Assembly (NCBI RefSeq): GCF_048773025.1
Contig: NC_133555.1
Span: 58,227,206-58,291,205 of the forward strand
Source of the DNA: Camelus bactrianus
Lineage: Eukaryota > Chordata > Mammalia > Artiodactyla > Camelidae
Length of the DNA: 64,000 nt
Direction of reading: 5' to 3'
How positions within the stretch are numbered: the stretch's first letter is position 1; each line of letters starts with the position of its first letter. Made by a program: the position numbers and the translations under genes. Positions 9,685-21,356 of the stretch are shown piece after piece. The notes under the pieces were generated by a model that was not told the origin of the DNA, ran no database searches, and worked only from the letters and a program-made list of their open reading frames with translations.

Positions 9685-12168
9685 AGATAGGTGAAGGACG
9701 GCTTTCACACACACTTATCTCTCAGAACTGAGCATGTGGAGAGACGTTCGTTCATCTAGCACAAAGGGAAAGGGTTGCAGGTGTAACATTTACTCTGTTT
9801 TCTCAGTCTGATTCCTAGTGCCGGTTTGAAGTTCCTGCAGTTTTCACTGTAAAACCGAGTTGGAGCTAGTACCTCCCCATATATATTTATGGAGTGGAGT
9901 TTGCAACTGAAAAGAAACTTTGTGTTCCCAACAAGCTAGTTGAAGAACGGCTTTCACACACACTTATTTCTCAGAACTGAGCATGTGGAGAGATGTTCGT
10001 TCATCTAGCACAAAGGGAACGGGTTGCAGGAGAAACTTTTACTCTGCTTTCTCAGTCTGTTTCCTAGTGCCGGTTTGAATTTCCTGCAGTTTACTCTGTA
10101 AAACCGAGTTAGAGCTTGTACCTCCCCATATATATGTATGGATTGGAGTTTGCAACTAAAAACAAACTATGTGTTCCCAACAATCTAGGTGAAGGACGGC
10201 TTTCACACACACTTATCTCTCAGAACTGAGCATGTGGAGAGACGTTCGTTCATCTAGCACAAAGGGAACGGGTTGCAGGAGAAACTTTCACTCTGGTTTC
10301 TCAGTCTGTTTCCTAGTGCCGGTTTGAAGTTCCTGCAGTTTTCACTGTAAATCCGAGTTGGAGCTAATACTTTCCCATATATATGTATGGAGTGGAGTTT
10401 GCAACTGAAAAGAAACTTTGTGTACCCAAAAATTAGGTGAAGGACGGCTTTCACACACACTTATCTCTCAGAACTGAGCATGTGGAGAGACGTTCGTTCA
10501 TCTAGCACAAAGGGAACGGGTTGCAGGAGAAAGTTTTACTCTGCTTCCTCAGTCTGTTTCCTAGTGCCGGTTTGAATTTCCTGCAGTTTTCACTGTAAAA
10601 CCGAGTTGGAGCTAGTACCTCCCCATATATATGTATGGATAGGAATTTGCAACTGAAAAGAAACTTTTTGTTCCCAAGGAGCTAGGTGAAAGACGGCTTT
10701 CACACACACTTATCTCTCAGAACTGAGCATGTGGAGAGACGTTCATTCATCAAGCCAAATGGAACGGGTTGCAGGAAAAACTTTTACTCTGGTTTCTCAG
10801 TCTGTTTCCTAGTTCCGGTTTGAAGTTCCTGCAGTTTTCACTGTAAAACCGAGTTGGAGCTAGTACCTCCCCATATATATGTATGGAGTGGAGTTTGCAA
10901 CTGAAAAGAAACTTTGTGTTCCCAACAAGCTAGGTGAAGGACGGCTTTCACACACAATTTTCTCTCAGAACTGAGCATGTGGAGAGACGTTCGTTCATCT
11001 AGCACAAAGGGAACGGGTGGCAAGTGAAACTTTTACTCTGGTTCTCAGTCTGATTCATACTGCCGGTTTGAAGTACCTGCAGTTTTCACTGTAAAACCGA
11101 GTTGGAGCTAGTTCCTCCCATATATATGTGTGGAGTGGAGTTTGCAACTGAAAAGAAACTTTGTGTTCCCAACAAGCTAGGTGAAGGACGGCTTTCACAC
11201 ACAATTATCTCTCAGAACTGAGCATGTGGAGAGACGTTCGTTCATCTAGCACAAAATGAACGGGTTGCAGGAGAAACTTTTACTCTGCATTCTCAGTCTG
11301 TTTCCTAGTGCCGGTTTGAAGATCCTGCAGTTTTCTATGTAAAACAGTGTTGGAGCTAGTACCTCCCCATATATATGTATGGATTGGAGTTTGCAACTGA
11401 AAAGAAACTTTTTGTTCCCAAGGAGCTAGGGGAAGGACGGCTTTCACACACACTTATCTCTCAGAACTGAGCATGTGGAGAGACGTTCGTTCATCAAGCC
11501 AAAGGGAACGGGTTGCATTAGAAACTTTTATTCTGGATTCTCAGTCTGTTTCCTAGTGCCAGTTTGAAATTCCTGCAGTTTTCACTGTAAAACAGAGTTG
11601 GAGCTAGTACCTCCCCATATATATGTATGGAGTGGAGTTTGCAACTGAAAAGAAACTTTGTGTTCCCAACCAGCTAGGTGAAGGACGGCTTTAACACACA
11701 CTTATATCTCAGAAATGAGCATGTGGAGGGACGTTCATTCATCTAGCACAAAGGGAACGGTTTGCAGGAGAAAATTTTACTCTGGTTTCTCAGTCTGATT
11801 CCTAGTGCCGGTTTGAAATTCCTGCAGTTTTCACTATAAAACCGAGTTGGAGCTGGTACCTCACCATATATATGTAAGGAGTGGAGATTGCAACTGAAAA
11901 GAAACTTTGAGTTCCCAACAAGCTAGGTGAAGTGCGGCTTTCACACACACTTGTCTCTGAGAAATGAGCATGTGGAGAGACGTTCGTTCATCTAGCACAA
12001 ATGGAACGGTTTGCAGGAGAAACTTTTCTCTGCTTTCTCAGTCTGTTTCCTAGTGCCGGTTTGAAGTTCCTGCAGTTTTCACTGTAAAACAGAGTTGGAG
12101 CTAGTACCTCCCCATATATATGTATGGAGTGGTGTTTGCTACTGAAAAGAAACTTTCTGTTCCCAACA
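9685..12168. repeat. HOR domain 2, copy 1 (full 10-monomer unit, 2484 bp)
   Basis: Ten monomers starting at 9685, 9934, 10183, about 10431, 10680, 10928, 11175, 11424, 11672 and 11921. Markers include GCAGGTGTAACATTTACTC (first monomer), GATGTTCGTTC with TGCAGTTTACTCTG (second), GTAAATCCGAG with AATACTTTCCC followed by a one-base-shorter junction CCCAAAAATTAGG (third to fourth), ATCAAGCCAAA (fifth), GGGTGGCAAGTG (sixth), GAAGATCCTGCAG (seventh) and GCATTAGAAAC (eighth). Later copies keep this order, so it is taken as the canonical unit. Confidence 0.8.
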
Positions 12169-14154
12169 AACTAGGTGAAGGACGGCTTTCACACTCACTT
12201 ATCTCTCAGAAATGAGCATGTGGAGAGACGTTCGTTCATCTAGCACAAAGGGAAAGGGTTGCAGGTGTAACATTTACTCTGGTTTCTCAGTCTGTTTCCT
12301 AGTGCCGGTTTGAAGTTCCTGCAGTTTTCACTGTAAATCCGAGTTGGAGCTAATACTTTCCCATATATATGTATGGAGTGGAGTTTGCAACTGAAAAGAA
12401 ACTTTGTGTACCCAAAAATTAGGTGAAGGACGGCTTTCACACACACTTATCTCTCAGAACTGAGCATGTGGAGAGACGTTCGTTCATCTAGCACAAATGG
12501 AACGGGTTGCAGGAGAAAGTTTTACTCTGCTTCCTCAGTCTGTTTCCTAGTGCCGGTTTGAATTTCCTGCAGTTTTCACTGTAAAACCGAGTTGGAGCTA
12601 GTACCTCCCCATATATATGTATGGATAGGAATTTGCAACTGAAAAGAAACTTTTTGTTCCCAAGGAGCTAGGTGAAAGACGGCTTTCACACACACTTATC
12701 TCTCAGATCTGAGCATGTGGAGAGACGTTCATTCATCAAGCCAAAGGGAACGGGTTGCAGGAAAAACTTTTACTCTGGTTTCTCAGTCTGTTTCGTAGTT
12801 CCGGTTTGAAGTTCCTGCAGTTTTCACTGTAAAACCGAGTTGGAGCTAGTACCTCCCCATATATATGTATGGAGTGGAGTTTGCAACTGAAAAGAAACTT
12901 TGTGTTCCCAACAAGCTAGGTGAAGGACGGCTTTCACACACAATTTTCTCTCAGAACTGAGCATGTGGAGAGACGTTCGTTCATCTAGCACAAAGGGAAC
13001 GGGTGGCAAGTGAAACTTTTACTCTGGTTCTCAGTCTGATTCATACTGCCGGTTTGAAGTACCTGCAGTTTTCACTGTAAAACCGAGTTGGAGCTAGTTC
13101 CTCCCATATATATGTGTGGAGTGGAGTTTGCAACTGAAAAGAAACTTTGTGTTCCCAACAAGCTAGGTGAAGGACGGCTTTCACACACAATTATCTCTCA
13201 GAACTGAGCATGTGGAGAGACGTTCGTTCATCTAGCACAAAATGAACGGGTTGCAGGAGAAACTTTTACTCTGCATTCTCAGTCTGTTTCCTAGTGCCGG
13301 TTTGAAGATCCTGCAGTTTTCTATGTAAAACAGTGTTGGAGCTAGTACCTCCCCATATATATGTATGGATTGGAGTTTGCAACTGAAAAGAAACTTTTTG
13401 TTCCCAAGGAGCTAGGGGAAGGACGGCTTTCACACACACTTATCTCTCAGAACTGAGCATGTGGAGAGACGTTCGTTCATCAAGCCAAAGGGAACGGGTT
13501 GCATTAGAAACTTTTATTCTGGATTCTCAGTCTGTTTCCTAGTGCCAGTTTGAAATTCCTGCAGTTTTCACTGTAAAACAGAGTTGGAGCTAGTACCTCC
13601 CCATATATATGTATGGAGTGGAGTTTGCAACTGAAAAGAAACTTTGTGTTCCCAACCAGCTAGGTGAAGGACGGCTTTAACACACACTTATATCTCAGAA
13701 ATGAGCATGTGGAGGGACGTTCATTCATCTAGCACAAAGGGAACGGTTTGCAGGAGAAAATTTTACTCTGGTTTCTCAGTCTGATTCCTAGTGCCGGTTT
13801 GAAATTCCTGCAGTTTTCACTATAAAACCGAGTTGGAGCTGGTACCTCACCATATATATGTAAGGAGTGGAGATTGCAACTGAAAAGAAACTTTGAGTTC
13901 CCAACAAGCTAGGTGAAGTGCGGCTTTCACACACACTTGTCTCTGAGAAATGAGCATGTGGAGAGACGTTCGTTCATCTAGCACAAATGGAACGGTTTGC
14001 AGGAGAAACTTTTCTCTGCTTTCTCAGTCTGTTTCCTAGTGCCGGTTTGAAGTTCCTGCAGTTTTCACTGTAAAACAGAGTTGGAGCTAGTACCTCCCCA
14101 TATATATGTATGGAGTGGTGTTTGCTACTGAAAAGAAACTTTCTGTTCCCAACA
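12169..14154. repeat. HOR domain 2, copy 2 (8 monomers, 1986 bp, hybrid lead monomer)
   Basis: Eight monomers starting at 12169, about 12417, 12666, 12914, 13161, 13410, 13658 and 13907. The last seven repeat those starting at about 10431 to 11921 at a spacing of 1986 bp, with very few differences. The lead monomer is a hybrid. Its first half has the GCAGGTGTAACATTTACTC segment of the unit's first monomer, and its second half has GTAAATCCGAG and AATACTTTCCC of the third, so two monomers' worth is missing. The switch lies within roughly 12265-12335, inside sequence common to both parents. Confidence 0.82.
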
Positions 14155-16639
14155 AACTAGGTGAAGGACGGCTTTCACACTCACTTATCTCTCAGAAATG
14201 AGCATGTGGAGAGACGTTCGTTCATCTAGCACAAAGGGAAAGGGTTGCAGGTGTAACATTTACTCTGGTTTCTCAGTCTGATTCCTAGTGCCGGTTTGAA
14301 GTTCCTGCAGTTTTCACTGTAAAACCGAGTTGGAGCTAGTACCTCCCCATATATATTTATGGAGTGGAGTTTGCAACTGAAAAGAAACTTTGTGTTCCCA
14401 ACAAGCTAGTTGAAGAACGGCTTTCACACACACTTATTTCTCAGAACTGAGCATGTGGAGAGATGTTCGTTCATCTAGCACAAAGGGAACGGGTTGCAGG
14501 AGAAACTTTTACTCTGCTTTCTCAGTCTGTTTCCTAGTGCCGGTTTGAAGTTCCTGCAGTTTTCACTGTAAAACAGAGTTGGAGGTAGTACCTCCCCATA
14601 TATATGTATGGAGTGGTGTTTGCTACTGAAAAGAAACTTTCTGTTCCCAACAAACTAGGTGAAGGACGGCTTTCACACTCACTTATCTCTCAGAAATGAG
14701 CATGTGGAGAGACGTTCGTTCATCTAGCACAAAGGGAAAGGGTTGCAGGTGTAACATTTACTCTGGTTTCTCAGTCTGATTCCTAGTGCCGGTTTGAAGT
14801 TCCTGCAGTTTTCACTGTAAAACCGAGTTGGAGCTAGTACCTCCCCATATATATTTATGGAGTGGAGTTTGCAACTGAAAAGAAACTTTGTGTTCCCAAC
14901 AAGCTAGTTGAAGAACGGCTTTCACACACACTTATTTCTCAGAACTGAGCATGTGGAGAGATGTTCGTTCATCTAGCACAAAGGGAACGGGTTGCAGGAG
15001 AAACTTTTACTCTGCTTTCTCAGTCTGTTTCCTAGTGCCGGTTTGAATTTCCTGCAGTTTACTCTGTAAAACCGTGTTAGAGCTTGTACCTCCCCATATA
15101 TATGTATGGATTGGAGTTTGCAACTAAAAACAAACTATGTGTTCCCAACAATCTAGGTGAAGGACGGCTTTCACACACACTTATCTCTCAGAACTGAGCA
15201 TGTGGAGAGAAGTTCGTTCATCTAGCACAAAGGGAACGGGTTGCAGGAGAAACTTTCACTCTGGTTTCTCAGTCTGTTTCCTAGTGCCGGTTTGAAGTTC
15301 CTGCAGTTTTCACTGTAAATCCGAGTTGGAGCTAATACTTTCCCATATATATGTATGGAGTGGAGTTTGCAACTGAAAAGAAACTTTGTGTACCCAAAAA
15401 TTAGGTGAAGGACGGCTTTCACACACACTTATCTCTCAGAACTGAGCATGTGGAGAGACGTTCGTTCATCTAGCACAAAGGGAACGGGTTGCAGGAGAAA
15501 GTTTTACTCTGCTTCCTCAGTCTGTTTCCTAGTGCCGGTTTGAATTTCCTGCAGTTTTCACTGTAAAACAGAGTTGGAGCTAGTACCTCCCCATATATAT
15601 GTATGGATAGGAATTTGCAACTGAAAAGAAACTTTTTGTTCCCAAGGAGCTAGGTGAAAGACGGCTTTCACACACACTTATCTCTCAGAACTGAGCATGT
15701 GGAGAGACGTTCGTTCATCAAGCCAAAGGGAACGGGTTGCAGGAAAAACTTTTACTCTGGTTTCTCAGTCTGTTTCCTAGTTCCGGTTTGAAGTTCCTGC
15801 AGTTTTCACTGTAAAACCGAGTTGGAGCTAGTACCTCCCCATATATATGTATGGAGTGGAGTTTGCAACTGAAAAGAAACTTTGTGTTCCCAACAAGCTA
15901 GGTGAAGGACGGCTTTCACACACAATTTTCTCTCAGAACTGAGCATGTGGAGAGACGTTCGTTCATCTAGCACAAAGGGAACGGGTGGCAAGTGAAACTT
16001 TTACTCTGGTTCTCAGTCTGATTCATACTGCCGGTTTGAAGTACCTGCAGTTTTCACTGTAAAACCGAGTTGGAGCTAGTTCCTCCCATATATATGTGTG
16101 GAGTGGAGTTTGCAACTGAAAAGAAACTTTGTGTTCCCAACAAGCTAGGTGAAGGACGGCTTTCACACACAATTATCTCTCAGAACTGAGCATGTGGAGA
16201 GACGTTCGTTCATCTAGCACAAAATGAACGGGTTGCAGGAGAAACTTTTACTCTGCATTCTCAGTCTGTTTCCTAGTGCCGGTTTGAAGATCCTGCAGTT
16301 TTCTATGTAAAACAGTGTTGGAGCTAGTACCTCCCCATATATATGTATTGATTGGAGTTTGCAACTGAAAAGACACTTTTTGTTCCCAAGGAGCTAGGGG
16401 AAGGACGGCTTTCACACACACTTATCTCTCAGAACTGAGCATGTGGAGAGACGTTCGTTCATCAAGCCAAAGGGAACGGGTTGCATTAGAAACTTTTATT
16501 CTGGATTCTCAGTCTGTTTCCTAGTGCCAGTTTGAAGTTCCTGCAGTTTTCACTGTAAAACAGATTTGGAGCTAGTACCTCCCCATATATATGTATGGAG
16601 TGGAGTTTGCAACTGAAAAGAAACTTTGTGTTCCCAAAA
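14155..16639. repeat. HOR domain 2, copy 3 (duplicated leading pair)
   Basis: Ten monomers starting at 14155, 14404, 14653, 14902, 15151, about 15399, 15648, 15896, 16143 and 16392. The unit's first two monomers occur twice in a row (14155-14652 and 14653-15150, 498 bp apart). They are followed by the third to eighth monomers, nearly identical to those of copy 1. The two last members of the unit are not present. The array instead switches to an R-type monomer at 16640. Confidence 0.8.
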
Positions 16640-17876
16640 GGCTAGGTGAAGAACGGCTTTCACACACAATTTTCTCTCAGAACTGAGTATGTGGAGAGAC
16701 GTTCGTTCATCTAGCACAAAGGGAATGGGTTGCAAGGGAAACTTTTACTCTGATTTTCAGTCTGATTCCTAGTGCCGGTTTGAAGTACCTGCAGATTTCA
16801 CAGTAAAACCGAATTCTAGCTAGTACCTCCCCATATATATATATGGAGAGGAGTTTGCAACTGAAAAGAAATTTTGTGTTCCCAACAAGCTAGGTGAAGG
16901 ACGGCTTTCACACACACTTATATCTCAGAACTGAGCATGTGGAGAGACGTTCGTTCATCTAGCACAAAGGGAATGGGTTGCAGGAGAAACTATTACTCTG
17001 CTTTCTCAGTCTGTTTCCTAGTGCCGGTTTGAAGTTCCTGCAGTTTTCTCTGTAAAAGCTTGTTGGAGCTAGTACCTCCCCATATATATGTATGGATTGG
17101 AGTTTGCAACTGAAAAGAAATTTTGTGTTCCCAACAAGCTAGGTGAAGGACGGCTTTCACACACTTATCTCTCAGAACTGAGCATGTGGAGAGACGTTCG
17201 TTCATCTAGCACAAACGGAACGGGTTGCAGGAGAAACTTTCATTCTGGTTTTTCAGTCTGTTTCCTAGTGCCGTATTGACGTTCCTGCAGTTTTCACTGT
17301 AAAACCGATTTGGAGCTTGTACCTCCCCATATATATGTATGGAGTGGAGTTTGCAACTGGAAAGAAACTTTGTGTTCTCAACAAGCGAGGTGAAGGACGG
17401 CTTACACACACACTTATCTCTCAGAACTGAGCATGTGGAGAGACGTACGTTCATCTAGCACAAAGGGAACGGGTTGCAAGGGAAACTTTTACTCTGGTTC
17501 TCAGTTTGATTCCTAGTGCCGGTTTGAAGTACCTGCAGATTTCACTGTAAAACCGAGTTGGAGCTAGTACCTCCCCATATATATGTATGGAGTGGAGTGC
17601 AACTGAAATAAACTATGTGTTCAAAACAAGCTAGGTGAAGGACAGCTTTCACACACAATATTCTCTCAGAACTGATCATGTGGAGAGACGTTCGTTCATC
17701 TAGCACAAAGGGAACGGGTTGCAAGGGAAACTTTTACTCTGGTTTTCAGTCTGATTCCTAGTGCTGGTTTGACGTTCCTGCATTTTTCACTGTAAAACCG
17801 TGTTGGAGCTAGTACCTCCCCATATATATGTAAGGAGTGGAGATTGCAACTGAATAGAAACTTTGAGTTCCCAACA
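16640..17876. repeat. R-S-W plus two further monomers leading HOR domain 3
   Basis: Five monomers starting at 16640, 16888, 17137, 17384 and 17629. The order is R (AATGGGTTGC, ACCGAATTCTAG), S (AAACTATTACTCTGC), W (AAACTTTCATTCTGG, TTGACGTTCC), then one with AGCGAGGTGAAGG and GACGTACGTTC, and one with CTGAAATAAAC and GGACAGCTTTC. The same five-monomer order returns at 20611-21851 and 23094-24334, which shows that it is a fixed module. Confidence 0.78.
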
Positions 17877-19616
17877 AGCTAGGTGAAGTGCGGCTTTCAC
17901 ACACACTTATCTCTGAGAAATGAGCATGTGGAGAGACGTTCGTTCATCTAGCACAAAGGGAACGGGTTGCAGGAGAAACTTTTCTCTGCTTTCTCAGTCT
18001 GTTTCCTAATGCCGGTTTGAAATTCCTGCAGTTTTCACTGTAAAACCGAGTTGGAGCTAGTACCTCCCCATATATATGTATGGAGTGGTGTTTGCTACTG
18101 AAAAGAAACTTTCTGTTCCCAACAAACTAGGTGAAGGACGGCTTTCACAAACACTTATCTCACAGAAATGAGCATGTGGAGAGACGTTCGTTCATCTAGC
18201 ACAAAGGGAACGGGTTGCAGGTGTAACATTTACTCTGGTTTCTCAGTCTGATTCCTAGTGCCGGTTTGAAGTTCCTGCAGTTTTCACTGTAAAACCGAGT
18301 TGGAGCTAGTACCTCCCCATAAATATGTATGGAGTGGAGTTTGCAACTGAAAAGAAACTTTGTGTTCCCAACAAGCTAGGTGAAGAACGGCTTTCACACA
18401 CACTTATTTCTCAGAACTGAGCATGTGGAGAGATGTTCGTTCATCTAGCACAAAGGGAACGGGTTGCAGGAGAAACTTTTACTCTGCTTTCTCAGTCTGT
18501 TTCCTAGTGCCGGTTTGAATTTCCTGCAGTTTACTCTATAAAACCGAGTTGGAGCTTGTACCTCCCCATATATATGTATGGATTGGAGTTTGCAACTAAA
18601 AATAAACAATGTGTTCCCAACAATCTAGGTGAAGGACGGCTTTCACACACACTTATCTCTCAGAACTGAGCATGTGGAGAGACGTTCGTTCATCTAGCAC
18701 AAAGGGAACGGGTTGCAGAAGAAACTTTCACTCTGGATTCTCAGTCTGTTTCCTAGTGCCGGTTTGAAATTCCTGCAGTTTTCACTGTAAATCCAAGTTG
18801 GAGCTACTACTTTCCCATATATATGTATGGAGTGGAGTTTGCAACTGAAAAGAAACTTTGTGTACCCAAAAATTAGGTGAAGGACGGCTTTCACACACAC
18901 TTATCTCTCAGAACTGAGCATGTGGAGAGACTTTCGTTCATCTAGCACAAAGGGAATGGGTTGCAAGAGAAACTTTTACTCTGGTTCTCAGTCTGATTCC
19001 TAGTGCCTGTTTGAAGTACCTGCAGATTTCACAGTAAAACCGAATTCTAGCTAGTACCTCCCCATATATATATATGAAGAGGAGTTTGCAACTGAAAAGA
19101 AATTTTGTGTTCCCAACAAGCTAGGTGAAGGACGGCTTTCACACACACTTATCTCTCAGAACTGAGCATGTGGAGAGACGTTCGTTCATCTAGCACTAAG
19201 GGAATGGGTTGCAGGAGAAACTATTTCTCTGCTTTCTCAGTCTGTTTCCTAGTGCCGGTTTCAAGTTCCTGCAGTTTTCTCTGTAAAACCTTGTTGGAGC
19301 TAGTACCTCCCCATATATATGTATGGATTGGAGTTTGCAACTGAAAAGAACCTTTGTGTTCCCAACAAGCTAGGTGAAGGACGGCTTTCACACACACTTT
19401 TCTCTCAGAACTGAGCATGTGGAGAGACGTTCGTTCATCTAGCACAAATGGAACGGGTTGCAGGAGAAACTTTCATTCTGGTTTCTCAGTCTGTTTCCTA
19501 GTGCCGGTTTGACGTTCCTGCAGTTTTCACTGTAAAACCGAGTTGGAGCTTGTACCTCCCCATATATATGTATGGAGTGGAGTTTGCAACTGGAAACAAA
19601 CTTTGTGTTCTCATCA
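17877..19616. repeat. HOR domain 3, 7-monomer unit copy 1 (1740 bp)
   Basis: Seven monomers starting at 17877, 18125, 18374, 18623, about 18871, 19119 and 19368. The last three are R, S and W types. The block is followed directly by its own repeat at 19617. At that junction the W monomer ends in AGCGAGGTGAA, as it does before the 17384-type monomer, but then continues as the 17877-type monomer (AGTGCGG). The junction therefore joins two partners that were not neighbours originally. Confidence 0.85.
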
Positions 19617-21356
19617 AGCGAGGTGAAGTGCGGCCTTCACACACACTTATCTCTGAGAAATGAGCATGTGGAGAGACGTTCGTTCATCTAGCACAAAGGG
19701 AACGGGTTGCAGGAGAAACTTTTCTCTGCTTTCTCAGTCTGTTTCCTAGTGCCGGTTTGAAATTCCTGCAGTTTTCACTGTAAAACCGAGTTGGAGCTAG
19801 TACCTCCCCATATATATGTATGGAGTGGTGTTTGCTACTGAAAAGAAACTTTCTGTTCCCAACAAACTAGGTGAAGGACGGCTTTCACAAACACTTATCT
19901 CACAGAAATGAGCATGTGGAGAGACGTTCGTTCATCTAGCACAAAGGGAACGGGTTGCAGGTGTAACATTTACTCTGGTTTCTCAGTCTGATTCCTAGTG
20001 CCGGTTTGAAGTTCCTGCAGTTTTCACTGTAAAACCGAGTTGGAGCTAGTACCTCCCCATAAATATGTATGGAGTGGAATTTGCAACTGAAAAGAAACTT
20101 TGTGTTCCCAACAAGCTAGGTGAAGAACGGCTTTCACACACACTTATTTCTCAGAACTGAGCATGTGGAGAGATGTTCGTTCATCTAGCACAAAGGGAAC
20201 GGGTTGCAGGAGAAACTTTTACTCTGCTTTCTCAGTCTGTTTCCTAGTGCCGGTTTGAATTTCCTGCAGTTTACTCTATAAAACCGAGTTGGAGCTTGTA
20301 CCTCCCCATATATATGTATGGATTGGAGTTTGCAACTAAAAATAAACAATGTGTTCCCAACAATCTAGGTGAAGGACGGCTTTCACACACACTTATCTCT
20401 CAGAACTGAGCATGTGGAGAGACGTTCGTTCATCTAGCACAAAGGGAACGGGTTGCAGAAGAAACTTTCACTCTGGATTCTCAGTCTGTTTCCTAGTGCC
20501 GGTTTGAAATTCCTGCAGTTTTCACTGTAAATCCAAGTTGGAGCTACTACTTTCCCATATATATGTATGGAGTGGAGTTTGCAACTGAAAAGAAACTTTG
20601 TGTACCCAAAAATTAGGTGAAGGACGGCTTTCACACACACTTATCTCTCAGAACTGAGCATGTGGAGAGACTTTCGTTCATCTAGCACAAATGGAATGGG
20701 TTGCAAGAGAAACTTTTACTCTGGTTCTCAGTCTGATTCCTAGTGCCTGTTTGATGTACCTGCAGATTTCACAGTAAAACCGAATTCTAGCTAGTACCTC
20801 CCCATATATATATATGAAGAGGAGTTTGCAACTGAAAAGAAATTTTGTGTTCCCAACAAGCTAGGTGAAGGACGGCTTTCACACACACTTATCTCTCAGA
20901 ACTGAGCATGTGGAGAGACGTTCGTTCATCTAGCACTAAGGGAATGGGTTGCAGGAGAAACTATTTCTCTGCTTTCTCAGTCTGTTTCCTAGTGCCGGTT
21001 TCAAGTTCCTGCAGTTTTCTCTGTAAAACCTTGTTGGAGCTAGTACCTCCCCATATATATGTATGGATTGGAGTTTGCAACTGAAAAGAACCTTTGTGTT
21101 CCCAACAAGCTAGGTGAAGGACGGCTTTCACACACACTTATCTCTCAGAACTGAGCATGTGGAGAGACGTTCGTTCATCTAGCACAAATGGAACGGGTTG
21201 CAGGAGAAACTTTCATTCTGGTTTCTCAGTTTGTTTCCTAGTGCCGGTTTGACGTTCCTGCAGTTTTCACTGTAAAACCGAGTTGGAGCTTGTACCTCCC
21301 CATATATATGTATGGAGTGGAGTTTGCAACTGGAAACAAACTTTGTGTTCTCAACA
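19617..21356. repeat. HOR domain 3, 7-monomer unit copy 2 (1740 bp)
   Basis: Monomers at 19617, 19865, 20114, 20363, about 20611, 20859 and 21108 repeat the preceding block base for base except for roughly ten substitutions noticed by eye, for example CGGCCTTC for CGGCTTTC near 19631 and GGAGTGGAAT for GGAGTGGAGT near 20071. This is among the most similar large duplications in the window and so probably among the youngest. At the end, W passes into the 17384-type monomer at 21357, its usual partner. Confidence 0.85.
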
